Shown here piece after piece: positions 36,786-45,104 of a stretch of 64,000 nucleotides of DNA. The stretch comes from Bacillota bacterium (lineage in GTDB: Bacteria; Bacteroidota; Bacteroidia; Bacteroidales; Bacteroidaceae), in assembly GCA_023664625.1 (NCBI GenBank), contig JAMPFD010000010.1, positions 1 to 64,000 on the forward strand, given 5' to 3'. The translations under genes and the position numbers were made by a program. The number at the start of each line of letters is the position of its first letter. Position 1 is the stretch's first letter. A model generated the notes under the pieces. It was given only the letters and a program-made list of their open reading frames with translations. It was not told where the DNA came from and searched no databases.

Positions 36786-37209
36786 TGTGATACTTGCCAT
36801 CTTGTCATACAATGAGCTTGGTGTCTCAGTCACAAGTCAGGTAATAATATATGCTCCCGCGGTAGACACCAAGCGCGTTGTCTACGATGACGTATTCTAT
36901 AGTGTAAAAACAGACCTGACAGCGTATGACAGTATTAAATCAGCCGAGGAGCCTTGGGTATATTCCAAAGATGCCAAGGCACTTCGGACAGACAGCGGAT
37001 GGGTCGCGACAAGTGGTACTGCGGCGCAGATAGCAGAGGCGGTGTGGCTCTCTATGAAGGGCGCGGATTACGGCCAATACAGAATAACATCCTCCACCCT
37101 AATAGACAACCGACGTTGGATAGTTACGGCGGAAGGTTCCGGCCGCCGGTCTCTTTACATAGAGATAGATAAAATGGACGGAACGATTTTAAGAAGTATT
37201 GAAAACTAA
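36745..37209 (+). CDS. NTF2-fold-type immunity protein (family B, copy 1)
   Basis: 154 residues with an N-terminal membrane anchor (NLFYVIIIDVILAILSY) and a C-terminal domain of about 75 residues fitting the Imm-NTF2-2 pattern: GTAAQIAEAVWLSMKGADYG, a WIVTAEG strand and IEIDKMDGTIL. The start lies within the toxin cassette (41-bp overlap), which fits a cognate toxin-immunity pair. It is the first of three tandem paralogues (36745, 37224, 37679). Predicted to face the periplasm. The fold is inferred from motif similarity. Confidence 0.78.
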   Translation: MKKVRNLFYVIIIDVILAILSYNELGVSVTSQVIIYAPAVDTKRVVYDDVFYSVKTDLTAYDSIKSAEEPWVYSKDAKALRTDSGWVATSGTAAQIAEAVWLSMKGADYGQYRITSSTLIDNRRWIVTAEGSGRRSLYIEIDKMDGTILRSIEN

Positions 37210-37223
37210 AGAAAAATACAGAT

Positions 37224-37682
37224 ATGAAGAATGTGTGTATGTACGTATGCTTAGGAATAGCATACCTGTTGCTGCTCCTGATCATTGTTATCAAAATCTG
37301 GAGCATCAGCTTTGTCCAGGACGTGATAGAGGAAGTACCTTATGTGACAAAGGTTGAATACAGAATGACAATACAAAAACATAAGGATTTTGAAAGTTAC
37401 GAGACAATACCGGCGACAAGGCATCCCATAATTATGCCGATACGCAATAAAGGCATACAGTTGAAAGAAGGAGCTGTACCGACAGCCGCCACGGCCTGTA
37501 TTATAGCCGAAGCCGTATGGCATGCCCAATACGGATATGAATACTACAGGTATGCAATAAGGACAGTAGAATTAATAAAAGACGAGTACTGGCTGGTCAG
37601 GGCGAGATGTGGCTTCAGAGTACTGACAATAGAGATACGCAAATCGGACGGTAAGATTCTTAGAAACTTTTTTGCGAAATGA
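37224..37682 (+). CDS. NTF2-fold-type immunity protein (family B, copy 2)
   Basis: 152 residues; an N-terminal membrane helix (LGIAYLLLLLIIVIKIW) and a C-terminal domain with TACIIAEAVWHAQYGYEYYR, a YWLVRARCG strand and IEIRKSDGKIL, parallel to its neighbours. It is the most diverged of the three: the Gly-Thr-Ala-Ala-Gln signature is replaced by ATACI. It starts 14 bp after copy 1 and overlaps copy 3 by 4 bp. Confidence 0.75.
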   Translation: MKNVCMYVCLGIAYLLLLLIIVIKIWSISFVQDVIEEVPYVTKVEYRMTIQKHKDFESYETIPATRHPIIMPIRNKGIQLKEGAVPTAATACIIAEAVWHAQYGYEYYRYAIRTVELIKDEYWLVRARCGFRVLTIEIRKSDGKILRNFFAK

Positions 37683-38146
37683 AGAAGACAGACATATTGT
37701 TTATATGGTTAATAATAATCTGCTGCTTCCTGTTACTCGTAGACTCATGCCTGCTGCGTGAAATAAAGCGTCTTTACAGACAGAGCGACAGCTGGTACGG
37801 GAAGCTTGTCTTTGTAAGGAATTCAGACCTTGAACGTTTTGACTCTGTGAAATTTGAAAAACGGGAAAGTGCGGAACTTCATGAAAAACCCGGTGCTAAG
37901 CCGGTAAGCACTGCCGTTGCCACAAGCGGTACGGCGGCGCAGATTGCAGAGGCCGTGTTCTATGCCATGAAGGGATATGATTATTACAACTACAATGTTA
38001 CGTCCGTCACACTGATACAAAACCGTTATTGGATTGTTGAAGCGCGCGTCCCTTATAGCAAGAGAGCACTTATTGTTGAGATAAACAAGAAAGATGGGCA
38101 GATTCTCCGTATATTTGACGGAAAATTCCAGTTTCAGAAAAGGTAA
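37679..38146 (+). CDS. NTF2-fold-type immunity protein (family B, copy 3)
   Basis: 155 residues; an N-terminal hydrophobic segment (ILFIWLIIICCFLLLVDSC) that might be a membrane helix or a weak lipoprotein signal, then GTAAQIAEAVFYAMKGYDYY, YWIVEARVPYS and VEINKKDGQIL. It shares the TSGTAAQIAEAV signature with copy 1 almost exactly, suggesting that copies 1 and 3 are closer relatives than either is to copy 2. Translation is coupled to copy 2 by a 4-bp overlap. A decayed Rhs cassette follows after 37 bp. Confidence 0.77.
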   Translation: MKKTDILFIWLIIICCFLLLVDSCLLREIKRLYRQSDSWYGKLVFVRNSDLERFDSVKFEKRESAELHEKPGAKPVSTAVATSGTAAQIAEAVFYAMKGYDYYNYNVTSVTLIQNRYWIVEARVPYSKRALIVEINKKDGQILRIFDGKFQFQKR

Positions 38147-38183
38147 AAACAAAGGCGTATATATACAAGATGAAATGTAATAA

Positions 38184-39102
38184 AAGGAGAACTATTCCTA
38201 TCCTTTTGGCGCACTGTTCGGAGAAAGCACCGGCAAGGATGTCCATAGATATAAATATAACGGTAAGGAACTTGACCGCCTCCTCGCCCTTGACTGGTAC
38301 GACTACGGCGCACGGTGGTATGACCCCGTCCTGGCTCGGTGGCATGTCATTGACCCTATGGCGGAAGATTATTCCTGTGTCACGCCGTTTGCGTATTGTC
38401 TGAATAACGCGGTCATCTTGATAGATTCAGATGGACAAGAGCCTACGGGGTATGAGGCAGCGTTAATGGCTGCACATGTATATGGTGGAAAGAAGGCTAA
38501 AATATACGCAGATGCCCTGCATGATAAAGGCTGGCATATATCGGCTTTCCACACATCAATCTGTATGAATTACACGAGGTTTGGCCAAAATGGATTACAG
38601 TCTGAACTTTTCCAGCGGACAGAGAACGGTGCGACAGAGTATGCTTATGTTTATGCAGGCACAAATTCCGTACAAGACCGCAATAGAGGATATTGTCCAG
38701 TTATATGGAAAATCCTCACAATACCATGTTGCAATCAATAATGCAAGAGCTTTGACTAAGGAACTTGGAAATAGTGAACTTACATTTGTAGGACATTCTT
38801 TAGGAGGTGGTGAGGCAACAGCGGACAGTATGGCTACGGGAAAATTAGCAATAACATTCAATTCTGCGGTGGTCAGTAAAGCAACAATCCGAAATGAGGA
38901 ACTCATGTATAAACCTAAAGTTAAAAATTACCGGACTATTGGCTCTAAAATTGGTCTGGGAAATTTCAGTGTAGGTGGAGATATTCTTAATAACGCTCAG
39001 GAGAAAGTTGGGTTAATCTTATCAGGAATAACAATCGGCGTGCCAACTGGATTCGGTCCGAATCATGGCATTGATAATTTCTTAAAAACAAAATTGCAAT
39101 AA
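38184..39102 (+). pseudogene. orphan Rhs core plus lipase-like tip cassette, no start codon and frameshifted
   Basis: The reading frame opens after a TAA at 38181 and encodes the second half of the Rhs core (YPFGALFGESTGKDVHRYKY ... DPMAEDYSCVTPFAYCLNNA) without an early start codon. The tip begins like a class 3 lipase domain (GLQSELFQRTENGATEYAYV, then YAGTNSVQD), but that frame then diverges and stops at 38741. The rest of the domain (AIEDIVQLYGKSSQYHVAIN, then ELTFVGHSLGGGEATADS with the GHSLGG nucleophile elbow) is read in the +1 frame to 39102. One extra C near 38678-38680 (GACCGCAATA instead of GACGCAATA) explains the break. Even if recombined into the full-length gene, this tip would be truncated, so it is a decaying cassette. 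Confidence 0.8.
38193..38410 (+). repeat. Rhs-core direct repeat, copy 3 (shortened)
   Basis: Starts inside the core (at the YPFGALFGE codons) and runs to the tip junction; closely similar to the matching parts of copies 1 and 2. Confidence 0.8.
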
Positions 39103-39104
39103 AT

Positions 39105-39689
39105 ATGAGACCTTTTTGGAAATATCTTAAATATGTCCCAATAGTAGTAGCTTTTTATATGTCATGTGTATTCCATAAGATAACTCACATGACTGAAGAT
39201 GATTTGCAATGGGCAACGAACAGAAAAGTTGGGGAGGCAATGATATTTGAATCAGACGAAGGAGAACAGGATACCGTTGTTATCACAAGTATTGATATAT
39301 ACAATTCGATAAATCCTATAAACACATATCCAAATTCTATGACGGACTATCTTGCCGGGGCGGATATTAAGTATATCGTTCGCCATAACCAAGATTATTT
39401 TGATGGATGGTTGGGAATTGAAAAACGAAATAATGGAGAATCATTATGGTTCTCTGCACATTTTGATCATCGTTTTGCTTACAATCTGAAATCTCAAGAT
39501 TATTCTTTTTGTGTGTCACATGTAGAAACTGTAGCAGACTGTGTAATAGTCAATGAAAACAATTCGAGATTAGGTAAACATAATAAACAGACGAATCCTG
39601 TTCTGTCTTTTGTGTGGAGCAAAGAATATGGGCTTATACAATACTCTTTCAAAGACGGTACAATGTATAAACGGAAATTTAATTATTAA
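39105..39689 (+). CDS. membrane-anchored protein, candidate lipase immunity (family C, copy 1)
   Basis: 194 residues. An N-terminal hydrophobic segment (YVPIVVAFYMSCVF) may be a signal anchor; a Cys within it makes a lipoprotein possible. The mature part is beta-rich with FESDEGEQDTVVITSIDIYN and ends with SFVWSKEYGLIQYSFKDGTM. It begins 2 bp after the lipase-like cassette, as expected for its immunity gene. Paralogue of the gene at 39768. No known family recognised. Confidence 0.7.
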   Translation: MRPFWKYLKYVPIVVAFYMSCVFHKITHMTEDDLQWATNRKVGEAMIFESDEGEQDTVVITSIDIYNSINPINTYPNSMTDYLAGADIKYIVRHNQDYFDGWLGIEKRNNGESLWFSAHFDHRFAYNLKSQDYSFCVSHVETVADCVIVNENNSRLGKHNKQTNPVLSFVWSKEYGLIQYSFKDGTMYKRKFNY

Positions 39690-39767
39690 TCTCCATGAAA
39701 TATAACATCTGTAGTCATGTACTCTTCGGGTGATTTCTCCGCAAAAGAATAAAAACAGCCATAAAAG

Positions 39768-40364
39768 ATGAAATACTTTTGGACTTTGATTAAATATGTC
39801 CCTCTAATTCTGCTTTTTTGTATGACATGTGTATACACAAAGATAACCCACATGAGTGATAGTGATTTAGAATGGGTCACACATAGGTATGTTGGTGAGA
39901 CAATGGCATTTGAATCGAATAAAGGAGACATGGACATTGTTGTTGTCACGAATATTGAAATAGATAATCTGTTGAATCCAATAAATTTAAATCCTGGTGT
40001 TGGTGACAACAAATATATTGCCCATGCAAATATAGAATATGTAGTTTTTCATGATACGGACTCATTGATGGGAGCATTGAGAATTGAAAAGCATGAAAAC
40101 GGAGAACCTATATGGATTTCTTCAAACCTGGACAGCCGTTATACCTTTGATACTATGCCATTTTCAGTATCTTCATTAGATACGCAACTCGGATTGTTGA
40201 CAGATTGCGTGTATTTTGATGGAAAAAACTCCAAATTAGATATTGACAACATACAGACAAATCCAATACAATCTTTCATATGGAGTAAGAAACATGGGCT
40301 TGTACAATACTCTTTCAAGGATGGGACAAAGTATGAGAGGAAATGGAATAACTATCATAGATGA
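39768..40364 (+). CDS. membrane-anchored protein, candidate lipase immunity (family C, copy 2)
   Basis: 198 residues, clearly paralogous to the preceding gene: the same start (KYVPLILLFCMTCVYTKITH), FESNKGDMDIVVVTNIEIDN, and the near-identical end SFIWSKKHGLVQYSFKDGTK. The middle parts differ, with roughly half the positions changed, so the two may recognise different toxin variants. It is the last gene of the Rhs locus. Confidence 0.7.
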   Translation: MKYFWTLIKYVPLILLFCMTCVYTKITHMSDSDLEWVTHRYVGETMAFESNKGDMDIVVVTNIEIDNLLNPINLNPGVGDNKYIAHANIEYVVFHDTDSLMGALRIEKHENGEPIWISSNLDSRYTFDTMPFSVSSLDTQLGLLTDCVYFDGKNSKLDIDNIQTNPIQSFIWSKKHGLVQYSFKDGTKYERKWNNYHR

Positions 40365-40587
40365 TCTGGTCAGAATATTATATCTAAAGTATAACGGCAA
40401 GTCAACACTGATAGCATATAGAATAGATAGTTGTTTTTGACAGACAGTTGAAGCGACATATGCATACTATGCTCAGATATAGACTTCGTTGCCAATAAGC
40501 TTCTAAGGATCCCCCCAAAAAATATCATTGCTTGTCGTTTATACACGCATTTCTTGTGTTTTGTTCTTTCTTTCCATATATTTTTTG

Positions 40588-40595
40588 TAATTTTG
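40588..40595 (+). promoter_or_regulatory. -7 promoter element TAATTTTG
   Basis: TAATTTTG lies 45 bp before the ATG of the TonB-type receptor gene. The nearest upstream TTTG is 24 bp away, longer than the usual 19-21, so only the -7 box is convincing. Confidence 0.5.
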
Positions 40596-40640
40596 CACTC
40601 CCAAATTAAACTTTTAATTACAGAACGCATCTAACAAAGT

Positions 40641-43172
40641 ATGCAACGATTTATAACACTTATTTTTTTATGTCTATGCGCCATTGTGATGGCGGCACAA
40701 GGTACGGTAAAAGGAACCGTAGTGGAAGATTCGTCAGGAGAAGCCCTGTCGTATGTCAATGTCAAGATAACCAAGCCTGGTCAGACTGCTGTAGTAAAAG
40801 GTGGTCTCACAGACATGGAGGGACGTTTTGATCTCGCAGGCCTTCAGTTCGGAACTTATGATGTCCAGATTTCGTTTGTCGGATATAAGACTGTCACAAA
40901 GTCTGTCACCATAAAAAAGGAGAGGCCTATTGTCTATCTCGGCAAGATTCTTTTCTTCGAGGACGCGCATCAGCTTGGAGAAGTTACTGTAACCGGTCAG
41001 AGATCCGCTGTCAAGCTGGAGGTTGACCGTAAATCTTACGATGTATCCAACGACCTCGCCAATGTAGGTGCGAGTGCGTCAGAGGCATTGGAGAATATTC
41101 CGTCCGTAGAAGTAGATCAGGACGGGAATATCTCTCTCCGGGGAAGCACAAGTGTGGAGGTATGGATCAACGGCAAGAGCAGCGGGTTGACCTCAGACAA
41201 CCGCGGCACAATTCTACAGCAGATTCCTGCAGAGAGCATCGACCGCATAGAAGTCATAGACAATCCTTCCGCAAAATTCTCAGCCGAAGGTAGTTCCGGC
41301 ATCATCAATATCATTCTGAAGCGAGACCGTAAGGCCGGATATTACGGTTCAGTACAAGTTGGCGCGAACACAGCCAAAGGTGCAAATACCAGTGTAAACA
41401 TAAATCTAAACTCAAAATGGATAGATGCATACGCCAGTGTGGGATACCGTCATCATGAAGACGAAAGCGGCTCCGTGTCTGAGCAAGATATATTCAACAA
41501 CGGGACATTAGCATCATACCAGAATGCACGCACAATATCCGACCGCCGTGGCAATAACCTCTTCACACGTGCAGGCATAACTCTACACGCTACGGAAAAA
41601 GATGACTTCACTGTTGGTGGCATGTTCATGTACGGAGGCAACAACAGCGGTTCCAACACACCCTATTATTATGGTATATATACCGGAGCAGACAAACTGA
41701 CACCCGTTCAAACACAGATACTCACACGTCAGACAACCGGAAAGGGTAAAATGCAGATGCTACATTATGAGTTCGGCTATCGTCATAACTTCACTGACAA
41801 GCATTACCTTGACTTCACCCTGAACCGTGGCTCTTGGCATGCAGACAATGACAATTGGTACCAGGACAGAACAGTATATGACAATGGTGATCCTGACCGG
41901 GAAAGCTATCAGTACCGCCCGATGTATGTCCGAACCAACAATACCGAAATAAAGCTTGACTATGAGAACCCTGTCTCTGAAAGACTCATGATTCAAGCCG
42001 GATATAACGGATTGTTCAGCCGCGAGAACACACCGCAGGAATCATGGACATCAGGAAACTATGACGGTACCGATGCAAATATAGACGAAGAGTTCTATAA
42101 CAGGTTCAAATACGACATGGACACCCATTCGCTATATGCTACGGCAACGATGAAGTACGGTAAATTTGGCATCATGGCAGGTCTGCGCGGTGAGTATTGG
42201 AAAGTACATACCGAGAGTTACGACTACGGTCAAGAATTCCTCGGAAAAGAAAAGAATCCACCATACAACAAGGATTTTTTCCAATTGTTCCCAAGCCTGT
42301 TCCTCTCCTATCAGTTCACGGAGAGTGACCAATTGCAGCTGAACGTCACACGCCGCCTGCGCCGCCCGTGGGGAGGAGAACTGAATTCATTTATGGATAC
42401 ACGTTCCGCAACCAGCGTATCATTCGGTAATCCGGAACTGACACCGGAGTACAGTAACTCGTTCCAGTTAAACTATTTGAAGACATTCTCTGACCACTCG
42501 TTCCTCATCTCCGCATATTACCGTCCTACAGCAGATGTCATCCAGCGCGTAAGATACATGATTGACGGTGACAACCGTACATTCTCAACAAAAATGAACC
42601 TTAGCGAGAGTGTCAACTCCGGACTCGAACTAACCCTAAAGAACAAGTTCTTCCGCATTCTTGATCTTACTACAACGGCAAGTGCCTTCTACTATAAGCT
42701 GGACGGTTTTGACTACGAGATTCAAGATCCGCTAATGGGCAAAACGGTACATGTCACAGGTGAGAGCGACAGCCGTTTCTCTTGGAATGCACGCATACAG
42801 GCAAGTGTCATACTACCATGGGATTTCTCCGTACAGGTCAAAGGAAACTACCGTTCACGCAGCGTGATAACACAGGGTTACAGAAAACCGAGCTATGGTG
42901 TGGATCTCGGTATACGCAAGAGTTTCATGGACAAGAAGCTCACTGTTGCGCTCAACTGCCGCGATCTGCTTGACTCACGCAGAAGGAAAACATTTACCGA
43001 AAGTGAGACATTCCAACAGTATAGTGAGAACTGGAGACATGCCCGCAAATTCAATCTCACTATAACTTGGGCTTTCGGAAAGAACAATGCCAAGAAGAAA
43101 CAGGGAATGGAGCACCAGCAGGATAACGACGACGAAAGTAACGGCTCTTATGGCAGAGGCGGTGAAGACTAA
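40641..43172 (+). CDS. TonB-dependent receptor / outer-membrane beta-barrel family protein
   Basis: 843 residues. Signal peptide (MQRFITLIFLCLCAIVMAAQ), then a carboxypeptidase-regulatory-like beta-sandwich (residues 22-110, GTVKGTVVEDSSGEALSYVN, GLTDMEGRFDLAGLQFGTYD), a TonB plug domain (about 120-220, SASEALENIPSVEVDQDGNI, SLRGSTSVEVWINGK, IDRIEVIDNPSAKFSAEG), and a large outer-membrane barrel of the OMP_b-brl_3 type with alternating aromatic strands. The C-terminus is charged and flexible (MEHQQDNDDESNGSYGRGG) rather than ending in a canonical aromatic residue. It takes up or senses an unknown ligand. No SusD partner is adjacent, so it is not a typical SusCD glycan system. Confidence 0.9.
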   Translation: MQRFITLIFLCLCAIVMAAQGTVKGTVVEDSSGEALSYVNVKITKPGQTAVVKGGLTDMEGRFDLAGLQFGTYDVQISFVGYKTVTKSVTIKKERPIVYLGKILFFEDAHQLGEVTVTGQRSAVKLEVDRKSYDVSNDLANVGASASEALENIPSVEVDQDGNISLRGSTSVEVWINGKSSGLTSDNRGTILQQIPAESIDRIEVIDNPSAKFSAEGSSGIINIILKRDRKAGYYGSVQVGANTAKGANTSVNINLNSKWIDAYASVGYRHHEDESGSVSEQDIFNNGTLASYQNARTISDRRGNNLFTRAGITLHATEKDDFTVGGMFMYGGNNSGSNTPYYYGIYTGADKLTPVQTQILTRQTTGKGKMQMLHYEFGYRHNFTDKHYLDFTLNRGSWHADNDNWYQDRTVYDNGDPDRESYQYRPMYVRTNNTEIKLDYENPVSERLMIQAGYNGLFSRENTPQESWTSGNYDGTDANIDEEFYNRFKYDMDTHSLYATATMKYGKFGIMAGLRGEYWKVHTESYDYGQEFLGKEKNPPYNKDFFQLFPSLFLSYQFTESDQLQLNVTRRLRRPWGGELNSFMDTRSATSVSFGNPELTPEYSNSFQLNYLKTFSDHSFLISAYYRPTADVIQRVRYMIDGDNRTFSTKMNLSESVNSGLELTLKNKFFRILDLTTTASAFYYKLDGFDYEIQDPLMGKTVHVTGESDSRFSWNARIQASVILPWDFSVQVKGNYRSRSVITQGYRKPSYGVDLGIRKSFMDKKLTVALNCRDLLDSRRRKTFTESETFQQYSENWRHARKFNLTITWAFGKNNAKKKQGMEHQQDNDDESNGSYGRGGED

Positions 43173-43226
43173 ATGTCAAGAGTTGAATAGTCTCTGCTAA
43201 ATAATTGAAAAAATAAGATAAAAACC

Positions 43227-43257
43227 TTTGTATTTTGAGAGCTTATGCGTAATTTTG
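43227..43257 (+). promoter_or_regulatory. Bacteroidota promoter for the DUF4494 gene
   Basis: TTTG (43227-43230), 19 bp, TAATTTTG (43250-43257): a textbook pair. The leader to the ATG at 43333 is about 70 nt. The -7 box lies inside a 14-bp inverted repeat (43235-43291). Confidence 0.8.
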
Positions 43258-43291
43258 CAAATATATATGCAAATATTGCATAAGCTCTCAA
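43235..43291. promoter_or_regulatory. 14-bp perfect inverted repeat framing the promoter -7 box
   Basis: TTGAGAGCTTATGC (43235-43248) and GCATAAGCTCTCAA (43278-43291) are exact inverse copies 29 bp apart. Between them lie the -7 box and a smaller TTGCA...TGCAA dyad. It is most simply a regulator binding site covering the promoter. Confidence 0.65.
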
Positions 43292-43332
43292 TGCATACTA
43301 TAGTTGTACACATTTATAAAAAAACATAAGAT

Positions 43333-43821
43333 ATGAGATCAAGAACAGCGAACTGGTTTGAGACCAAGATACGTTATGAGAAAATGATGGAAGACGGACG
43401 ACAGAAAATGGTCACAGAACTCTATGTCGTTGATGCCCTTTCATTTACAGAAGCAGAATCAGCCATTATAGAAGAAATGTCAAGCTATATCAGCGGAGAT
43501 TTCAAAGTGACAGGAATATCGCAGGCTGGATACGGTGAGATATTCTTCTCCGACCTTGACACTGACGACAAGTTCTTCAAGGTGAAACTCAAGTTCATAA
43601 CAATAGACGAGAAGACACAGAAGGAGAAGCTATCACCTGTGACATATCTCGTACAGGCTCATACGCTCCAGCAGGCGGTAAAATACGTGGAGGACGTTAT
43701 GGGAGGAACAGCCATTGATTATCAGTTCTCTGCCATTCAAGATACTTCAATAATGGATATCTTCGAGCACAATGCCGCAAAGAAGCAGGAAGTGAACGAC
43801 AAGCCTGAATACGAGCAGTAA
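43333..43821 (+). CDS. DUF4494 family protein
   Basis: A 162-residue cytoplasmic protein without signal peptide or membrane helix. The sequence (MRSRTANWFETKIRYEKMME, VVDALSFTEAESAIIEEMSS, GDFKVTGISQAGYGEIFF, VKLKFITIDEKTQKEKLSPV, YLVQAHTLQQAVKYVEDVMG) is that of DUF4494, a family widespread in Bacteroidota with no established function. It is followed 73 bp later by the YggS-family gene, so the two may be co-transcribed. Confidence 0.9.
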   Translation: MRSRTANWFETKIRYEKMMEDGRQKMVTELYVVDALSFTEAESAIIEEMSSYISGDFKVTGISQAGYGEIFFSDLDTDDKFFKVKLKFITIDEKTQKEKLSPVTYLVQAHTLQQAVKYVEDVMGGTAIDYQFSAIQDTSIMDIFEHNAAKKQEVNDKPEYEQ

Positions 43822-43894
43822 GTACATATCACCGCAATCTAATGCGGACATATCGGAATAACGGATGTTTATCTAATTTTCATGGACATTCCTG

Positions 43895-44560
43895 ATGATA
43901 AAGGAAAAATTACATAACATTCTTGGCAGCCTGCCCACAGACTGCCGCCTCGTCGCAGTAAGCAAGTACCATCCGGCAGAGATGATACTTGCATGCTACG
44001 ATGAAGGACAACGTATTTTCGGTGAAAGCCATGAACAGGAAATCAGGCAGAAACACGAAATGTTACCCAAGGATATAGAATGGCATTTCATCGGACATCT
44101 TCAGACAAATAAGGTGAAATATATTGCACCTTATATTGACATGGTTGAGGCATGTGACTCTGTCAAACTTATGAGAGAAATAGAGAAACAAGCTGCCAAG
44201 AATGACCGTATCATAAAAGTACTTCTTGAGCTTCATATTGCAGAAGAAACCTCAAAATACGGTTTCCAGCTTGACGAATGCCGCAAATTCCTTGCAGAAG
44301 GCGAATGGCATGACATGAGCCATGTGAGGATCTGTGGACTTATGATGATGGCGTCAAATACAGAAGATGAGGAACAGATACGCCGTGAGTTCACGGCCGC
44401 AGCAGATTTTTTTGATGAAATCAAAGCCGGTTATTTCGCCGATGACGACAACTTCCGTGAACGTTCATGGGGAATGTCGTCTGATTTCAAGATAGCTCTG
44501 CAATGCCGCTCCACCATGGTTCGTATAGGGACATATATTTTTGGTGAAAGACAATACTGA
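43895..44560 (+). CDS. YggS/PLPBP family pyridoxal-phosphate homeostasis protein
   Basis: A 221-residue single-domain PLP-binding TIM barrel resembling the N-terminal domain of alanine racemase. LVAVSKYHPAEMILACYDEG contains the PLP-lysine (about residue 24). IFGESHEQEIRQK, EWHFIGHLQTNKVKYIAPYI, GLMMMASNTEDEEQIRREF and WGMSSDFKIALQCRSTMVRI complete the family signature. Such proteins buffer PLP and amino-acid pools rather than catalysing a reaction. Length is usual. Confidence 0.94.
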   Translation: MIKEKLHNILGSLPTDCRLVAVSKYHPAEMILACYDEGQRIFGESHEQEIRQKHEMLPKDIEWHFIGHLQTNKVKYIAPYIDMVEACDSVKLMREIEKQAAKNDRIIKVLLELHIAEETSKYGFQLDECRKFLAEGEWHDMSHVRICGLMMMASNTEDEEQIRREFTAAADFFDEIKAGYFADDDNFRERSWGMSSDFKIALQCRSTMVRIGTYIFGERQY

Positions 44561-44669
44561 AAAGAAACTGTGAAAAAGGGAATAAGCACGACAATCGCCC
44601 ATGTCAGTGAATTATTGTGTGGCATGACGTTAAAAAAGGCTAATTCCACCTGCTTTTGATTTTCATTTC

Positions 44670-44700
44670 TTGCTTCCTTTAAGATTTTTTGCTATTTTTG
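44670..44700 (+). promoter_or_regulatory. Bacteroidota promoter
   Basis: TTG (44670-44672), 20 bp, TATTTTTG (44693-44700), 25 bp before the ATG of the small secreted protein gene. Confidence 0.65.
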
Positions 44701-44725
44701 CATTGCAAATACAAAAGAATCGTTT

Positions 44726-45028
44726 ATGATGAAATACATATACTCCATTCTCTTTACTTTGACCTTGACAGCCGTTATGCCACAGTGCGTGATGGCCAAT
44801 GTGGAGATTATAGAGCAGGAACAACAACCGGTTGTTTCTGTAACTAACGAATCAACCATCCACGTTGTCAACGCCAACGGACAGATGCTGTATGTGTACA
44901 ATGTAGCCGGCGTACGGGTCAAAAGCATTATTGTTGACGGGCATGACCGCCATTATGACCTAAGCCTTCCTAAAGGTTGCTATATCATAAAGGTTGGCAA
45001 GACTGTCCGCAAAATTTCCATCAAATAA
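44726..45028 (+). CDS. small secreted protein consisting mostly of a T9SS-type sorting domain
   Basis: 100 residues: a signal peptide (MMKYIYSILFTLTLTAVMPQ, then CVMA), about 15 residues of linker, then STIHVVNANGQMLYVYNVAG and HYDLSLPKGCYIIKVGKTVR with KISIK, which match a T9SS type A C-terminal domain almost from end to end. There is no room for a cargo domain. It has its own well-formed promoter, so it is probably expressed. It could be a stand-alone CTD-like protein or a remnant of a larger gene. Confidence 0.75.
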   Translation: MMKYIYSILFTLTLTAVMPQCVMANVEIIEQEQQPVVSVTNESTIHVVNANGQMLYVYNVAGVRVKSIIVDGHDRHYDLSLPKGCYIIKVGKTVRKISIK

Positions 45029-45104
45029 ACAAGGAAAAGAACTTTTTCTCTACACCGAGAGATTGAAAATAATCATAACATGTAGAGACTTTTGACCTTG
45101 ACTG

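Noticed and set aside
40365..40640. Additional gene between the Rhs locus and the TonB-type receptor
   Set aside because: Only short frames without domain or start context; the end of the stretch is the promoter of the receptor gene.
43235..43291. Invertible (phase-variable) promoter
   Set aside because: The segment between the arms is only 29 bp, shorter than known invertible promoters, and the -33 box lies outside it. A regulator site is simpler.
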